Shown: piece by piece, positions 32,863-42,435 of the stretch
How positions within the stretch are numbered: position 1 is the first letter of the stretch
Layout: each line of letters opens with the position of its first letter
DNA from: CAYJAD01 sp964370835
GTDB taxonomy: Bacteria; Desulfobacterota; Desulfovibrionia; Desulfovibrionales; Desulfovibrionaceae
Assembly: GCA_964370835.1 (NCBI GenBank)
Contig: CAYJLO010000005.1
Coordinates: forward strand, 4,160-68,159
DNA length: 64,000 nt
Direction: 5' to 3'
Program-made: the position numbers and the translations under genes
Notes under the pieces: model-generated
The model's input: only the letters and a program-made list of their open reading frames with translations
What the model was told of the DNA's origin: nothing
The model's database searches: none

Positions 32863-35800
32863 TTAATTTGCCATGAAAACTTCTTCCGTTGCAGCTATGG
32901 TTTCTTGCCCGTGACGGGTGTTTTTTTGTTGTCTTTCCAGGGCTTCTTTGTGCTCAAGAGGCATGACTTTTACAAAAAGTGGTAAGGCGGCTTCCCAATT
33001 CTTAAGCAGCGATTCTGCTTTTGCACTGCCTGTATAGTGATTATGTTGTTCAATAAGGGAGCGCAACAAATTACAATCTTCAGGACTTTTGACCGATTCT
33101 AAGTCGACGCTATCTGTGTTGCAGCGATTTTGGAAGCGTTCATTCTTATCATACACAAAGGCAACGCCACCACTCATACCGGCGGCAAAGTTATACCCAC
33201 ACTCACCAAGTGCAACCACAACTCCACCCGTCATATATTCACAACCATGGTCGCCCATGCCTTCCACCACAGCCACTGCTCCGGAATTACGCACGGCAAA
33301 GCGTTCACCGGCCATGCCGCAAAAATAAGCTTCGCCACTTGTTGCACCATATAAGGCCACATTGCCCACAATGGCTTGCTCTTCGGCAACGAAATGACTT
33401 TCTCGTGCAGGAGTTATCACAACAATACCGCCGCTAAGTCCTTTACCCACATAATCATTGGCATCTCCGCGTACGGTAATGGTGACGCCGCTGGTTAAAA
33501 ATGCCCCAAGGCTTTGTCCGGCAGAGCCTTGAAGATTGATGGTGTAGGAGTGTTGCGGTAAGCGGCGCTTCATTAAGCGTCTTGCAATTTCACCGGCAAG
33601 GCGTGTGCCGATGGCTCTGTCGGTATTTATTATGGTGCCACTGTATGTGCAACGTACCGGTTTTCCGAGTAAAAGCTGTTCAGCTCGCTCCATTATTTTT
33701 CTATCTAAGCGCGATGGTGCCTCGTGGGCATCTTCACATGCTTTCCATGGAGCAAGGCCTTGGCAAGTGCATTTGAAAAATGTTGATAAATCAAGATGCT
33801 TCGCTCTTTCTGATAGGTTAGCGCGGGCTTGTAAAAAGTCTGCTCTACCAATGAGCTCTTGTACTGTGGCTATGCCAAGTTGTGCCATATGCTTGCGTAA
33901 GTCTTCTGCCATGAAGAAAAACATGCGCTGTATATGTTCAGCTTTGCCGCTAAATCTAGCGCGTAACTTTGGTTCTTGCGTAGCAATGCCTGCAACACAT
34001 GCCCCTTTGTAGCATTGGCGGCACATAACACAACCAAGGCTTACCAACAAAGCTGTTCCCACGCTGCATTCTTCAGCGCCAAGCATGAAGGCAATGAGCA
34101 TGTCATAACCATTACGAATGAGTCCATCGGTGCGTAATTTTATTTTATTACGCAAGCCATTGGCAAGTAAAGCTTCATGGACTTCCAAAAGTCCCATTTC
34201 CCACGGTAAGCCTGTTTGCTGTATGCTAGATAAAGGAGATGAGCCTGTTCCACCATCGTGTCCGGAGACAAGTATTTGATCAGCGCCGGCCTTGGCAACT
34301 CCCACAGCCACAGTACCGACCCCTGCCTCAGCCACTAGCTTCACTGAAATGGTTGCCGTGGGTTGAATGCGTCTTAAGTCATAAATGAGCTGTGCCAAAT
34401 CCTCAATGGAGTAAATGTCATGGTGAGGTGGCGGTGAAATAAGCGTTACCCCTTGACTTGTTCCACGCGCAAATGCGATTTCTTTTGTAACCTTGTGACC
34501 AGGCAATTGACCTCCTTCGCCTGGTTTTGCTCCTTGTGCCATTTTGATTTGAATTTCATCGGCATGGGCAAGATAATGCGCGGTTACACCAAAACGTCCT
34601 GAAGCTATTTGACGTACTCTAGAGCGTATGTCTTTGCCATCTTCGGTGAGAGAGGAGCGTTGCATTTCCTCACCACCTTCACCGCAATTACTACGTGCTC
34701 CTACGCCATTGCAAGCTTCGGCAATGGTTTCATGGGCTTCGCGGCTTAATGAACCAAAGGACATGGCAGCGCCCACAAAACGTTTTACAATTTCTGCACT
34801 GGACTCTACTTCTTCAAGCGCAATGGGTGATCCCCTTTTTACGCTAAAAAGATCTCGTAGTGTAATGGATGTGGTGGTGGGTTGGGCATAGTCGGCAAAA
34901 GCCGCGGCGTCGTTGTCTCGCACTGCCTTGTGCAATAGTTTTACACTGTCTTTAGTCCACAAGCGTGAAGTTTCTTGAGACTTTGTTTCTGTGGTGCCAT
35001 AAGCTTGTGCATGGCGAGTTAAGGCGTCTTTTGCAATATAATCAAGACCTATGCCACCAATTCTCGAAGGTGTGCCGCAAAAATAGGTATTCACAAGGCT
35101 TGCTTCAAGACCAAGGGCCTCAAAATAGTATCCGCTTTTGAATGAACGCTGCGTGGAGATGCCAAGGCGTGCAAAAGCTTTGAGCATGCCTTTTTTCAGT
35201 GCTGAAATATAGTTGGCTTGAGCCATGTGTGGCGAAATCTCAGCAAGTTTACCGGCTTCGGCCAACTGCTTCACTGTATCAAGAGCCGCATAGGGACAAA
35301 TGCCGCTAGCGCCATAGGCCGAAAGTAGTACCATGTGCATAACTTCAAAGGCTTCGCCTGATTCCACTATGAGGCCGCATAAATGCCGCTTTTCTGCGCG
35401 CTGCAAATGATGATGTAAGGCAGACAGAGCCAAGAGGCTTGGTATGGGCGCGCGTGTTGTACTGCTCTTGGTGTCGCTGATAATCAATATGGTTGCACCG
35501 TCTTCAAGGGCTTTTTCCGCAGCTTTAAACATGTCTTGTAAGCCTTGTTCGAGGGCCAGCCCAGTGTGATCTGTGTTTGCATCAAGCGTAGCTTCAAAAG
35601 TGGCGTCAAGGGTGTGAGCTTGCACTTCCTTGCGCGTGGACATGCGTATGTGCAAGAGTTCGTTGCGATCAAGGAAGGGATGCGGCAAGCGTAAAATGGC
35701 GCAATTTTCTGGCGTTGGTTCCAATATATTGCGTTCTGCACCGGCAAAATTCATCAACGACATGGAAAGCTCTTCACGTAAGGGATCAATGGGAGGATTG

Positions 35801-37386
35801 GTGACTTGCGCAAATTGTTGCTTAAAATAATTAAATAAAGCTCTTGGCTGAGTGTCAAGCACAGCTAAGGGAACATCATGCCCCATGGCACCCACAGGCT
35901 CTTGGCTATTTTTGGCCATGGGCATAAGCACATTGTTAATGGTTTTTGCATCATACCCGTACAGAACTTGAGTGCGTGCCACATCGTATGTGCTTTCTTG
36001 TGAATGAGTATTACCATCACTGTGCATGAGGTCTGCAAGTGAAATGGCGCATTGTTTGAGCCAACGGCGATAAGGTTTTTCACGAATGACATTCCCTTTT
36101 ATTTCTGCATCGGAAATTATGCGTCTGGCGGCAACGTCCACCATGAGCATGCGCCGTGGGCGCAGCTGTTGGCGTGATACAATACGCTCAGGTTCAACGT
36201 CCATAACTCCCGTTTCCGACGCGAGAACTACCATACCATCTTGTGAAACTGTGGTACGGCAAGGGCGCAAACCATTACGGTCAAGCATTGCGCCAACACG
36301 ACTGTGACCATCGGTAAATACAAGAGCTGTTGGGCCATCCCAAGGATCCATAAGTGCAGCATGATATTCATAAAAAGCACGTTTATTGTCACCCATAACA
36401 AAGGCAGTACCAAAGGGCTCGGGCAAGAGCATCATTAAAGCATGTGTCATGGAATAACCACAACGTACCAAGAGTTCCAAGGCATTATCAAGACGTGCAG
36501 AGTCACTGGCTGTATCATCAACAATGGGGAAAAGATCTTTTAAGTCATCGCCAAAAAGTGCCGAAGACATTTGCGGTTGACGCATATGCATGCGAGCTGC
36601 ATTACCACGAATGGTGTTTATTTCTCCATTATGCGCTAAATTTTTAAAAGGCTGTGCCAAGCGCCATGAGGGTAGGGTGTTTGTGCTAAAACGCTCATGG
36701 AATACGGCGAAGGGTGCTGTAAAATTGATGTCGAGCAAGTCACCATATAAATCACCAAGGCAGGCTCCTGGCAGCATTCCTTTGTAAATAATACTGCGAG
36801 CAGAAAGGCTTACCACATAAAAACTGTTGCGCTCAAGGCCTTGTTGCGCAAGCCAATTTTGTACAGCTTTTTCCATGCGTCTGCGAGCCAAGTATAAAAT
36901 ACGCTCAAAGCCTTCACCTTGTGCGTTTTCGGCTGCTAAGTTCTTTGTGGGGCGAACTAAAATTTGCAACATATGCGGCATGGTGGCCAATGCCATGGGG
37001 CTTACCATGGTTGTATCCACGGGGACTTCGCGCTCGTCTTCAAGGCAAAGATGTGTCATTGCGAGACATTCTTTGATTATCTGCATAATGGGGGCGTGCG
37101 TGTGTGCCCCTTGTGGCATAAAAAGCTGTCCCACAGCAAAAGGAATAGCACTATCCATGGCCTGTAGTGTGGGCCACTGATGTTTAAAAAAGTTTTTAGG
37201 AAGTGGCATGAGTAAGCCAGCACCGTCGCCGGAATTATCTCCGCCATGTCCACCACGATGTGCAAGGCGAGCCATGGCGGTTAAAGCATCGGCTATGACC
37301 TGATGACTAGGTACACCGGAAAGCCGTGCGACAAAACCAACTCCACAGGCATCATGTTCATCTAACGGATTATATAAGCTACTCAT
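32863..37386 (-). CDS. gltB: Glutamate synthase large subunit (GOGAT alpha)
   Basis: A 1507-residue cytosolic enzyme that makes two glutamates from glutamine and 2-oxoglutarate. Cys14 in ACGVGF becomes the N-terminal nucleophile of the glutaminase domain (about 14-430) after propeptide removal. The central domain is followed by the FMN/synthase domain, with GEGGQLPGHKVTKEIAFARG and DQILVSGHDGGTGSSPLSS. A 3Fe-4S motif lies at about 1120-1131 (CVMCRQCYKGAC). The C-terminal GxG beta-helix (VTITVRGDANDYVGKGLSGG) tethers the domains. Length is standard for bacterial GltB. No gltD (NADPH subunit) is adjacent, so the electron donor subunit must be elsewhere or ferredoxin/another protein is used. It follows glnN by 81 bp with a stem-loop in the gap; together they form a GS-GOGAT unit. 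Confidence 0.95.
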   Translation of the reverse strand: MSSLYNPLDEHDACGVGFVARLSGVPSHQVIADALTAMARLAHRGGHGGDNSGDGAGLLMPLPKNFFKHQWPTLQAMDSAIPFAVGQLFMPQGAHTHAPIMQIIKECLAMTHLCLEDEREVPVDTTMVSPMALATMPHMLQILVRPTKNLAAENAQGEGFERILYLARRRMEKAVQNWLAQQGLERNSFYVVSLSARSIIYKGMLPGACLGDLYGDLLDINFTAPFAVFHERFSTNTLPSWRLAQPFKNLAHNGEINTIRGNAARMHMRQPQMSSALFGDDLKDLFPIVDDTASDSARLDNALELLVRCGYSMTHALMMLLPEPFGTAFVMGDNKRAFYEYHAALMDPWDGPTALVFTDGHSRVGAMLDRNGLRPCRTTVSQDGMVVLASETGVMDVEPERIVSRQQLRPRRMLMVDVAARRIISDAEIKGNVIREKPYRRWLKQCAISLADLMHSDGNTHSQESTYDVARTQVLYGYDAKTINNVLMPMAKNSQEPVGAMGHDVPLAVLDTQPRALFNYFKQQFAQVTNPPIDPLREELSMSLMNFAGAERNILEPTPENCAILRLPHPFLDRNELLHIRMSTRKEVQAHTLDATFEATLDANTDHTGLALEQGLQDMFKAAEKALEDGATILIISDTKSSTTRAPIPSLLALSALHHHLQRAEKRHLCGLIVESGEAFEVMHMVLLSAYGASGICPYAALDTVKQLAEAGKLAEISPHMAQANYISALKKGMLKAFARLGISTQRSFKSGYYFEALGLEASLVNTYFCGTPSRIGGIGLDYIAKDALTRHAQAYGTTETKSQETSRLWTKDSVKLLHKAVRDNDAAAFADYAQPTTTSITLRDLFSVKRGSPIALEEVESSAEIVKRFVGAAMSFGSLSREAHETIAEACNGVGARSNCGEGGEEMQRSSLTEDGKDIRSRVRQIASGRFGVTAHYLAHADEIQIKMAQGAKPGEGGQLPGHKVTKEIAFARGTSQGVTLISPPPHHDIYSIEDLAQLIYDLRRIQPTATISVKLVAEAGVGTVAVGVAKAGADQILVSGHDGGTGSSPLSSIQQTGLPWEMGLLEVHEALLANGLRNKIKLRTDGLIRNGYDMLIAFMLGAEECSVGTALLVSLGCVMCRQCYKGACVAGIATQEPKLRARFSGKAEHIQRMFFFMAEDLRKHMAQLGIATVQELIGRADFLQARANLSERAKHLDLSTFFKCTCQGLAPWKACEDAHEAPSRLDRKIMERAEQLLLGKPVRCTYSGTIINTDRAIGTRLAGEIARRLMKRRLPQHSYTINLQGSAGQSLGAFLTSGVTITVRGDANDYVGKGLSGGIVVITPARESHFVAEEQAIVGNVALYGATSGEAYFCGMAGERFAVRNSGAVAVVEGMGDHGCEYMTGGVVVALGECGYNFAAGMSGGVAFVYDKNERFQNRCNTDSVDLESVKSPEDCNLLRSLIEQHNHYTGSAKAESLLKNWEAALPLFVKVMPLEHKEALERQQKNTRHGQETIAATEEVFMAN

Positions 37387-37417
37387 ACTTCATTCCTCAT
37401 ATTCTTTTTGCGCCAAC

Positions 37418-37445
37418 ATGGGAGGAGATAGAAATCCCCTCCCAT
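37418..37445 (-). other. Intercistronic stem-loop between glnN and gltB
   Basis: ATGGGAGG and CCTCCCAT flank a 12-nt loop in the 81-bp gap. No T-tract follows on the - strand, so it is more likely an mRNA stability or processing element than a full terminator. Confidence 0.5.
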
Positions 37446-37467
37446 GATAATTATTGTAAGTGAATTA

Positions 37468-39666
37468 TTAGTTTATCCAAAGCATTTCTGCATAGCGTGG
37501 GAATGGCCATGTGGCGTCTTCAACCATAAGTTCAAGTTCATCTGCATGCTTACGGCATTGATTAAGAGCCGGAACAACATGTTTGAGCATTGCTTGCGCG
37601 TGCTCTAAGACATCTTCGCCATGCTCTGCATTTTGCGCTGCTTCGAGGGCTTTAAGCGCATCACTTAAGGCAAGGCAAGTTTGACGTAAATTGGTAAAGC
37701 GTTCTTCTTCTGGTAATATTTGTGTACTACCAAGTACAGCACGAGTTTGCAATACAAGTTCAGCGGCTTCCTTTTGCGCACGCAGACCCACGGGAAGAAT
37801 GCTTTCACGAATCATGGCTGAGCAAACATTGGCTTCAATGTTGATGAGCTTGGCATAGGTTTCCAATAATATTTCTTGGCGTGCGAGTATTTCGCGTTCT
37901 GAGAGAATATTGGTGCGTAAAAACACTTCCATGACTTCAGGGTCGTTATAATGTTCCAAAGCTTCCACTGTGGTGGCAAGATTTGGAAGGCCACGCTTTT
38001 CTGCTTCGATGGGCCATTCAGCAGAGTAGCCATTGCCATTGAAGACGACGGGCATATGTTCGGCAAAAATGCGTGGAAGTAGGCTTTGTAAAGCTTCCGT
38101 TAAGGATGTGCCAGAGCTTACAGAGGCTTCAAGTTCGGTGGCGATGTCATCAAGGGCACAAGCAACGGCGGCATTGAGTGAAATGTTTACAGGTGCTACC
38201 GACTGAGAGGAACCTACGGCACGAAATTCAAACTTATTACCGGTAAAAGCAAAAGAGCTTGTACGGTTACGGTCAGAATAGTCCTTGGGTAAAGGGGGGA
38301 GCACATCAACGCCAATTTCCATGAAGGGTTTACCGTCTTCATTTTGTGCTTTGCCGGTGATAAGCGTTTCTAAAACGTTGGTGAGTTGGTCACCAAGAAA
38401 TACAGAAATAATAGCTGGTGGAGCTTCATTGGCACCAAGGCGATGATCATTGCCAGCTCCCAGTGTGCCGAGGCGCAAAGCCATGCTATGCTTATGTACA
38501 GCTCTTAAGGTTGCGGCAAGAAACACGAGGAACTGAGCATTGTGAAGAGGTGTTTCGCCAGGGTTGAGAAGATTGTCGCCATCGGAATCAACCAAAGACC
38601 AGTTGTTGTGCTTGCCACTACCATTGACACCTGCGAAAGGCTTTTCATGTAAAAGGCACATGAAACCATGTTCAGCGGCTGTATGGCGCAAAATATTCAT
38701 GGTGAGCATATTGTGGTCGGTTGCGATATTGCATTCTTCATAAAGAGGAGCTAGCTCAAATTGACCAGGAGCCACTTCATTATGACGAGTTTTTACAGGA
38801 ATACCAAGGGCGAAAAGGCGCTTTTCAACGTCATGCATAAAGGCCATGACACGAGCTGGAATGTCACCAAAGTAGTGGTCTTCCATTTCTTGTCCCTTGG
38901 GGGCGGGGGCACCTTGGAGAGTGCGACCTGTGAGCAATAAGTCAGGGCGCAAGGCTGCAAGGCGGCTATCTACCAAGAAGTATTCTTGCTCTGCACCAAC
39001 CATGGGGCGAACATGCGTGGTTTTGTCTTTACCAAAGAGATGTAATATACGCAAAGCTTGACGAGAAATAGCAGAAATTGAGCGCAAAAGTGGTGTTTTA
39101 CGGTCAAGTGCTTCACCGGAGTAAGAATAGAACATGGAGGGAATATGCAAAGTGTGACCAAGTTTTCCCGGAAGCAAGAAGGCTGGTACGGTGGGATCCC
39201 ACGCTGTATAACCCCGTGCTTCAAAAGTTGAACGAATACCACCGGAGGGGAAAGATGACGCGTCGGGTTCACCGCTAATGAGCATTTTTCCTGAAAATTC
39301 ATGTAATAAATGTCCGTCAGAGGAAAGAGTAAGAAACGCGTCGTGCTTTTCCGCTGTATATCCAGTCATGGGATGGAACCAGTGTGCATAGTGTGTTGCT
39401 CCACGCTCAAGAGCCCAATCTTTCATGGAAGAAGCTACTACATTTGCAATTTCAGCTGGCAACCGAGCCCCTTCACGAATGGTGAGCTCAAGCTGTTTAA
39501 ATACGTCACGGGGCAAACGTTCACGCATGACGTGAATGGTAAAAACATCTTTTGCAAAATGGCGACTCATTTCTACGTTGGGGGTTAAATGCCCCTCTGT
39601 GGAATCGATATCGCAAGGGGTAGCGCTAAAAGCTTCCATAACGGCAAGGCTGCGTGCTGTTGTCAT
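37468..39666 (-). CDS. glnN: Glutamine synthetase type III
   Basis: A 732-residue enzyme, the size of the large GSIII class (GSI is about 470). Catalytic landmarks include GAEQEYFLVD (metal-binding Glu), HNEVAPGQFELAP, GSGKHNNWSL and DRNRTSSFAFTGNKFEFRAV, all diagnostic of GSIII. It joins ammonia to glutamate using ATP in the cytosol and forms the first half of the GS-GOGAT cycle with gltB downstream. The ATG at 39666 has AAGGAG upstream. A sigma-54 promoter with excellent -24/-12 boxes starts the unit, implying activation by an enhancer-binding protein under nitrogen limitation; the activator gene is not in the window. Confidence 0.95.
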   Translation of the reverse strand: MTTARSLAVMEAFSATPCDIDSTEGHLTPNVEMSRHFAKDVFTIHVMRERLPRDVFKQLELTIREGARLPAEIANVVASSMKDWALERGATHYAHWFHPMTGYTAEKHDAFLTLSSDGHLLHEFSGKMLISGEPDASSFPSGGIRSTFEARGYTAWDPTVPAFLLPGKLGHTLHIPSMFYSYSGEALDRKTPLLRSISAISRQALRILHLFGKDKTTHVRPMVGAEQEYFLVDSRLAALRPDLLLTGRTLQGAPAPKGQEMEDHYFGDIPARVMAFMHDVEKRLFALGIPVKTRHNEVAPGQFELAPLYEECNIATDHNMLTMNILRHTAAEHGFMCLLHEKPFAGVNGSGKHNNWSLVDSDGDNLLNPGETPLHNAQFLVFLAATLRAVHKHSMALRLGTLGAGNDHRLGANEAPPAIISVFLGDQLTNVLETLITGKAQNEDGKPFMEIGVDVLPPLPKDYSDRNRTSSFAFTGNKFEFRAVGSSQSVAPVNISLNAAVACALDDIATELEASVSSGTSLTEALQSLLPRIFAEHMPVVFNGNGYSAEWPIEAEKRGLPNLATTVEALEHYNDPEVMEVFLRTNILSEREILARQEILLETYAKLINIEANVCSAMIRESILPVGLRAQKEAAELVLQTRAVLGSTQILPEEERFTNLRQTCLALSDALKALEAAQNAEHGEDVLEHAQAMLKHVVPALNQCRKHADELELMVEDATWPFPRYAEMLWIN

Positions 39667-39760
39667 CTTAAGACTCCTTAAATATTACACTTATTTCATT
39701 AAAATTACTCTAATGCCTTATTGCACAGGCTTTTGAGAGTGTTTGCATAGTTTGGCAATT

Positions 39761-39776
39761 AGCATAAGCTGTGCCA
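39761..39776 (-). promoter_or_regulatory. Sigma-54 promoter of glnN-gltB
   Basis: On the - strand TGGCACAGCTTATGCT matches the -24 box TGGCAC exactly and the -12 box with one mismatch, with GG and GC at the required distance. The start point would be near 39750, about 84 nt before the glnN ATG. The same DNA is framed by TTGGCA (39752-39757) and TGCCAA (39772-39777). Confidence 0.85.
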
Positions 39777-39777
39777 A

Positions 39778-40603
39778 AACTTTGAGACCGTTTTGTGTAT
39801 TATTTTAATTGTCTTAAATAATAGAGATTATTTTTTTTAAATATGGTTAGAAATTCATGAGTCATATATAATATGCGAGTAAGCAAGAGATGTTTGGGGT
39901 TTTTTGTACAAAATGGTAGAAATACAAAGGTGAATAATAATTTCACATCTGCCATTTTAGCTTCTACTAAAAAAAATCTCAATTTTAGTTTTTAATATTA
40001 GTACGTTTTAGAAAAAATACCTCTGCGTAGAAAATATTTTCGTTGTTTAGAATGCAAACAACAAAAAAAATACAATTTTGCACTTTTATGCTTTGAGAAT
40101 TATGATGGCCGAGTGTATTGTTGTAACATGTTTATATATTATAACAAAGCCAGAAAGTGTCAGTTTGGATACGCTCTGTGCTTTAGGAAATATGTATGAG
40201 CCTTTGCATTGGTGGCATGGAAGTTTATGTATGTTCCTTCTTGGATGGAAAGACCAAAGAATGCTATTGTGAGCGTCTTTATTGTGCTTTGTAGGTTCTT
40301 GTAATGTTGACGATATCGAATAGAGCTGCATGTCATGGTTGATGGTATGTTTTCGCAAAGACTTTTCTACGTATATGTAGAAAATAGCATTGGTGAGAGT
40401 ATTCCATGCTTGATTGCCACGCACACTTGCCAATGATAAAGTATGGTGAATTTTCCATCACAGAGAAGGGCAACAAAGACTGCGTGTGTTTTGTACGGTT
40501 ATTGGCTTTTGTTTTGGAGGGGGGAAGTGTTTTTGGTAGAGTCTTGTTGTTTTTTGTCAAAGAGTACAGATCGTGTCAAAATTGTTGGAAAATCCATTGT
40601 TTT
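39778..40603. other. Gene-free region between glnN promoter and flagellin gene
   Basis: About 0.8 kb, very AT-rich near 39780-40080. Short frames here have no ribosome-binding site or recognisable family. It is the place where an enhancer for the glnN sigma-54 promoter should lie, but I could not identify a convincing NtrC-type site. I saw no canonical terminator after the flagellin stop. Confidence 0.5.
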
Positions 40604-42019
40604 TTATTGTTCCAGCAACTGTAACGCCATTTTAGGAAGACTATTGGCTTGAGCTAGCATGGCAGTGGCGCCTTGTGCGAGTATTTGTTGGCGAACAAAT
40701 TCGGTCATCTCCATACCCACATCTGTGTCAGAAATGCGAGATTCAGAGGCTTGAAGGTTTTCTGCTTGCAGCGCAAGGTTGCTCACGGTGGCCTCTAAGC
40801 GATTTTCCATGGCGCCAAAATGAGCGCGAATACCATCTTTTTTTACAATGGCCTCATCGATTTTTTCTAAAGCTTGTTGGGCTTTGCTTTGTGTTTCGAT
40901 GGTGAGCGGTGGTATGTATGGGTTATCCTCGGAAGGTATAGAGCCCCATGACGTGGTAATATCAAACTGTCCTGCACCCACCACAAACACAAGTAAGTGT
41001 TCTTGAGCTTCTTCTATGGTAAGGTATTCATTGTTGTTCGTGTTTATTTCTCCCGAATAACCCATGTGTGTGCCATTTACTGTAAATTGATTGTAAGGCG
41101 CAACATCGGTGTAGCTAAGGGTTTGATTCCCATTGAGCTTTGCATCGGTGTAGGTGGCGTCTGGCAAAAAACCATTGGCTTCTGTAACAATATGCGTAGC
41201 CATATCGCTAAGGTTATCTATTCCCGCCGTTGTCCAATCCTCTCCAGAGCTATGCGTGCCCGCGATATGTTCCCCTGACATGGTGAAAATCTGTAGAGAG
41301 TCATTACGCCCAAGGTCATCCAAGTGAAAGCTAATATTTTTTGAACCTTGAGGAATAACAGCAAAAGTAACACGCCCAGAGCTAAATCTTTGGGTAGCGC
41401 CATTGGTGAGTTTGTCAGAAATAGTATCAAGGTGGCCGGGTAATTCTTGGGGTTCTTCTGTAAGCCCCAATGCTTGAAGAGTCGCCGCCGCTCCGTGGAT
41501 ATAATAATAATCTTCAGCGCTGTCATTACCTGTGCCAAAATGTATTTTTGCCGCGCCGCTAGAAGAGAGTGCGTTGCCATTATGCTGACCAGAAAGAGAA
41601 CCATCTAAGAGCTTGATGCCGTTAAAATCTGTGGCATAAGCAATGCGATCTATCTCTTGCGCTTGGCTTTGAAACTCTGCGTCAATCATACCTCTTTGTG
41701 TGGAGTCGTAGGTGCCTGTGGCCGCTTGCATGGCCAGTTCTTTCATGCGGATAAGGCACTGATCAATGACTTGCAAAGCCCCGTCAGCCGTTTGCATCAT
41801 GGAAATGGCGTCGTTGGCATTGCGTATGCCTTGATTGAGCGAGGCTATGTCGGCGCGCATGAGCTCGCGAATGGCAAGCCCCGCAGAGTCATCGGCAGCG
41901 CTGTTGATGCGTAGACCAGACGAAAGACGCATTACAGATGTACTTAAATTACCATAATGCGTGTTTAAGTTTTGAGCTGTGTTTGCAGCCATGAAGTTAT
42001 GTCGAACGGCTAAAAGCAT
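40604..42019 (-). CDS. Flagellin
   Basis: A 471-residue flagellar filament protein. The conserved N-terminal D0/D1 region runs from HNFMAANTAQNLN through LSSGLRINSAADDSAGLAIR and NDAISMMQTADGAL (about 7-165); the C-terminal D1/D0 region covers about 385-471 and ends LPKMALQLLEQ. The central variable part (about 170-385) forms the surface-exposed domain. It is exported by the flagellar type III apparatus. The ATG at 42019 follows GAGGAGG; an in-frame GTG four codons upstream is rejected. It stands alone, with no other flagellar genes nearby, and is preceded by a sigma-54 promoter. Confidence 0.95.
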   Translation of the reverse strand: MLLAVRHNFMAANTAQNLNTHYGNLSTSVMRLSSGLRINSAADDSAGLAIRELMRADIASLNQGIRNANDAISMMQTADGALQVIDQCLIRMKELAMQAATGTYDSTQRGMIDAEFQSQAQEIDRIAYATDFNGIKLLDGSLSGQHNGNALSSSGAAKIHFGTGNDSAEDYYYIHGAAATLQALGLTEEPQELPGHLDTISDKLTNGATQRFSSGRVTFAVIPQGSKNISFHLDDLGRNDSLQIFTMSGEHIAGTHSSGEDWTTAGIDNLSDMATHIVTEANGFLPDATYTDAKLNGNQTLSYTDVAPYNQFTVNGTHMGYSGEINTNNNEYLTIEEAQEHLLVFVVGAGQFDITTSWGSIPSEDNPYIPPLTIETQSKAQQALEKIDEAIVKKDGIRAHFGAMENRLEATVSNLALQAENLQASESRISDTDVGMEMTEFVRQQILAQGATAMLAQANSLPKMALQLLEQ

Positions 42020-42073
42020 GACCCTCCTCACAGGGTAGGAAAATTTAGCCGTATACAGTACGGAAAATACTTA

Positions 42074-42089
42074 AGCAAAATATGTTCCA
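42074..42089 (-). promoter_or_regulatory. Sigma-54 promoter of the flagellin gene
   Basis: On the - strand TGGAACATATTTTGCT fits TGGCAC-N5-TTGCT with one mismatch in the -24 box and correct GG-GC spacing. Initiation near 42063 leaves a leader of about 44 nt before the ATG. Confidence 0.75.
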
Positions 42090-42329
42090 GGTGCATTTAT
42101 GTGGAAAAAAAGGCTGTTTAATGAAATTCATTTATTGCCAAAAAAGAGGCTAAAAAAAGTATTTTTTAATAAAAATTTAACTGTAAATTTTTATTAAACG
42201 CTTGTAAAAAGTCACATGCAAATACAAGATAAAGTGCGTTTAGATACTATTTTTTTGTTAAATAAATATTTTTTTATTGTTATATTTTAAATAGTTTTGT
42301 ACTGAATGTTTTTTTATTTTTTTTCATAC

Positions 42330-42358
42330 TTGACAAATAAAGTAGGAATGCTTTAAAA
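42330..42358 (+). promoter_or_regulatory. Probable sigma-70 promoter of the lipoprotein gene
   Basis: TTGACA (42330-42335), a 17-bp spacer and TTAAAA (42353-42358) lie about 78 bp upstream of the lipoprotein start. The surrounding 42100-42400 segment is a very AT-rich divergent promoter region with no coding frame. Confidence 0.6.
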
Positions 42359-42435
42359 GGTTTTTAATGAATTTGAAAACAACATTCAATTTCTAAATAA
42401 CGTATACAGTACCCACGATTCAAGGAGTTTTGAGA

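Noticed and set aside
40078..40272. 64-codon frame in the glnN-flagellin gap
   Set aside because: No ribosome-binding site, unusual composition and no family resemblance.
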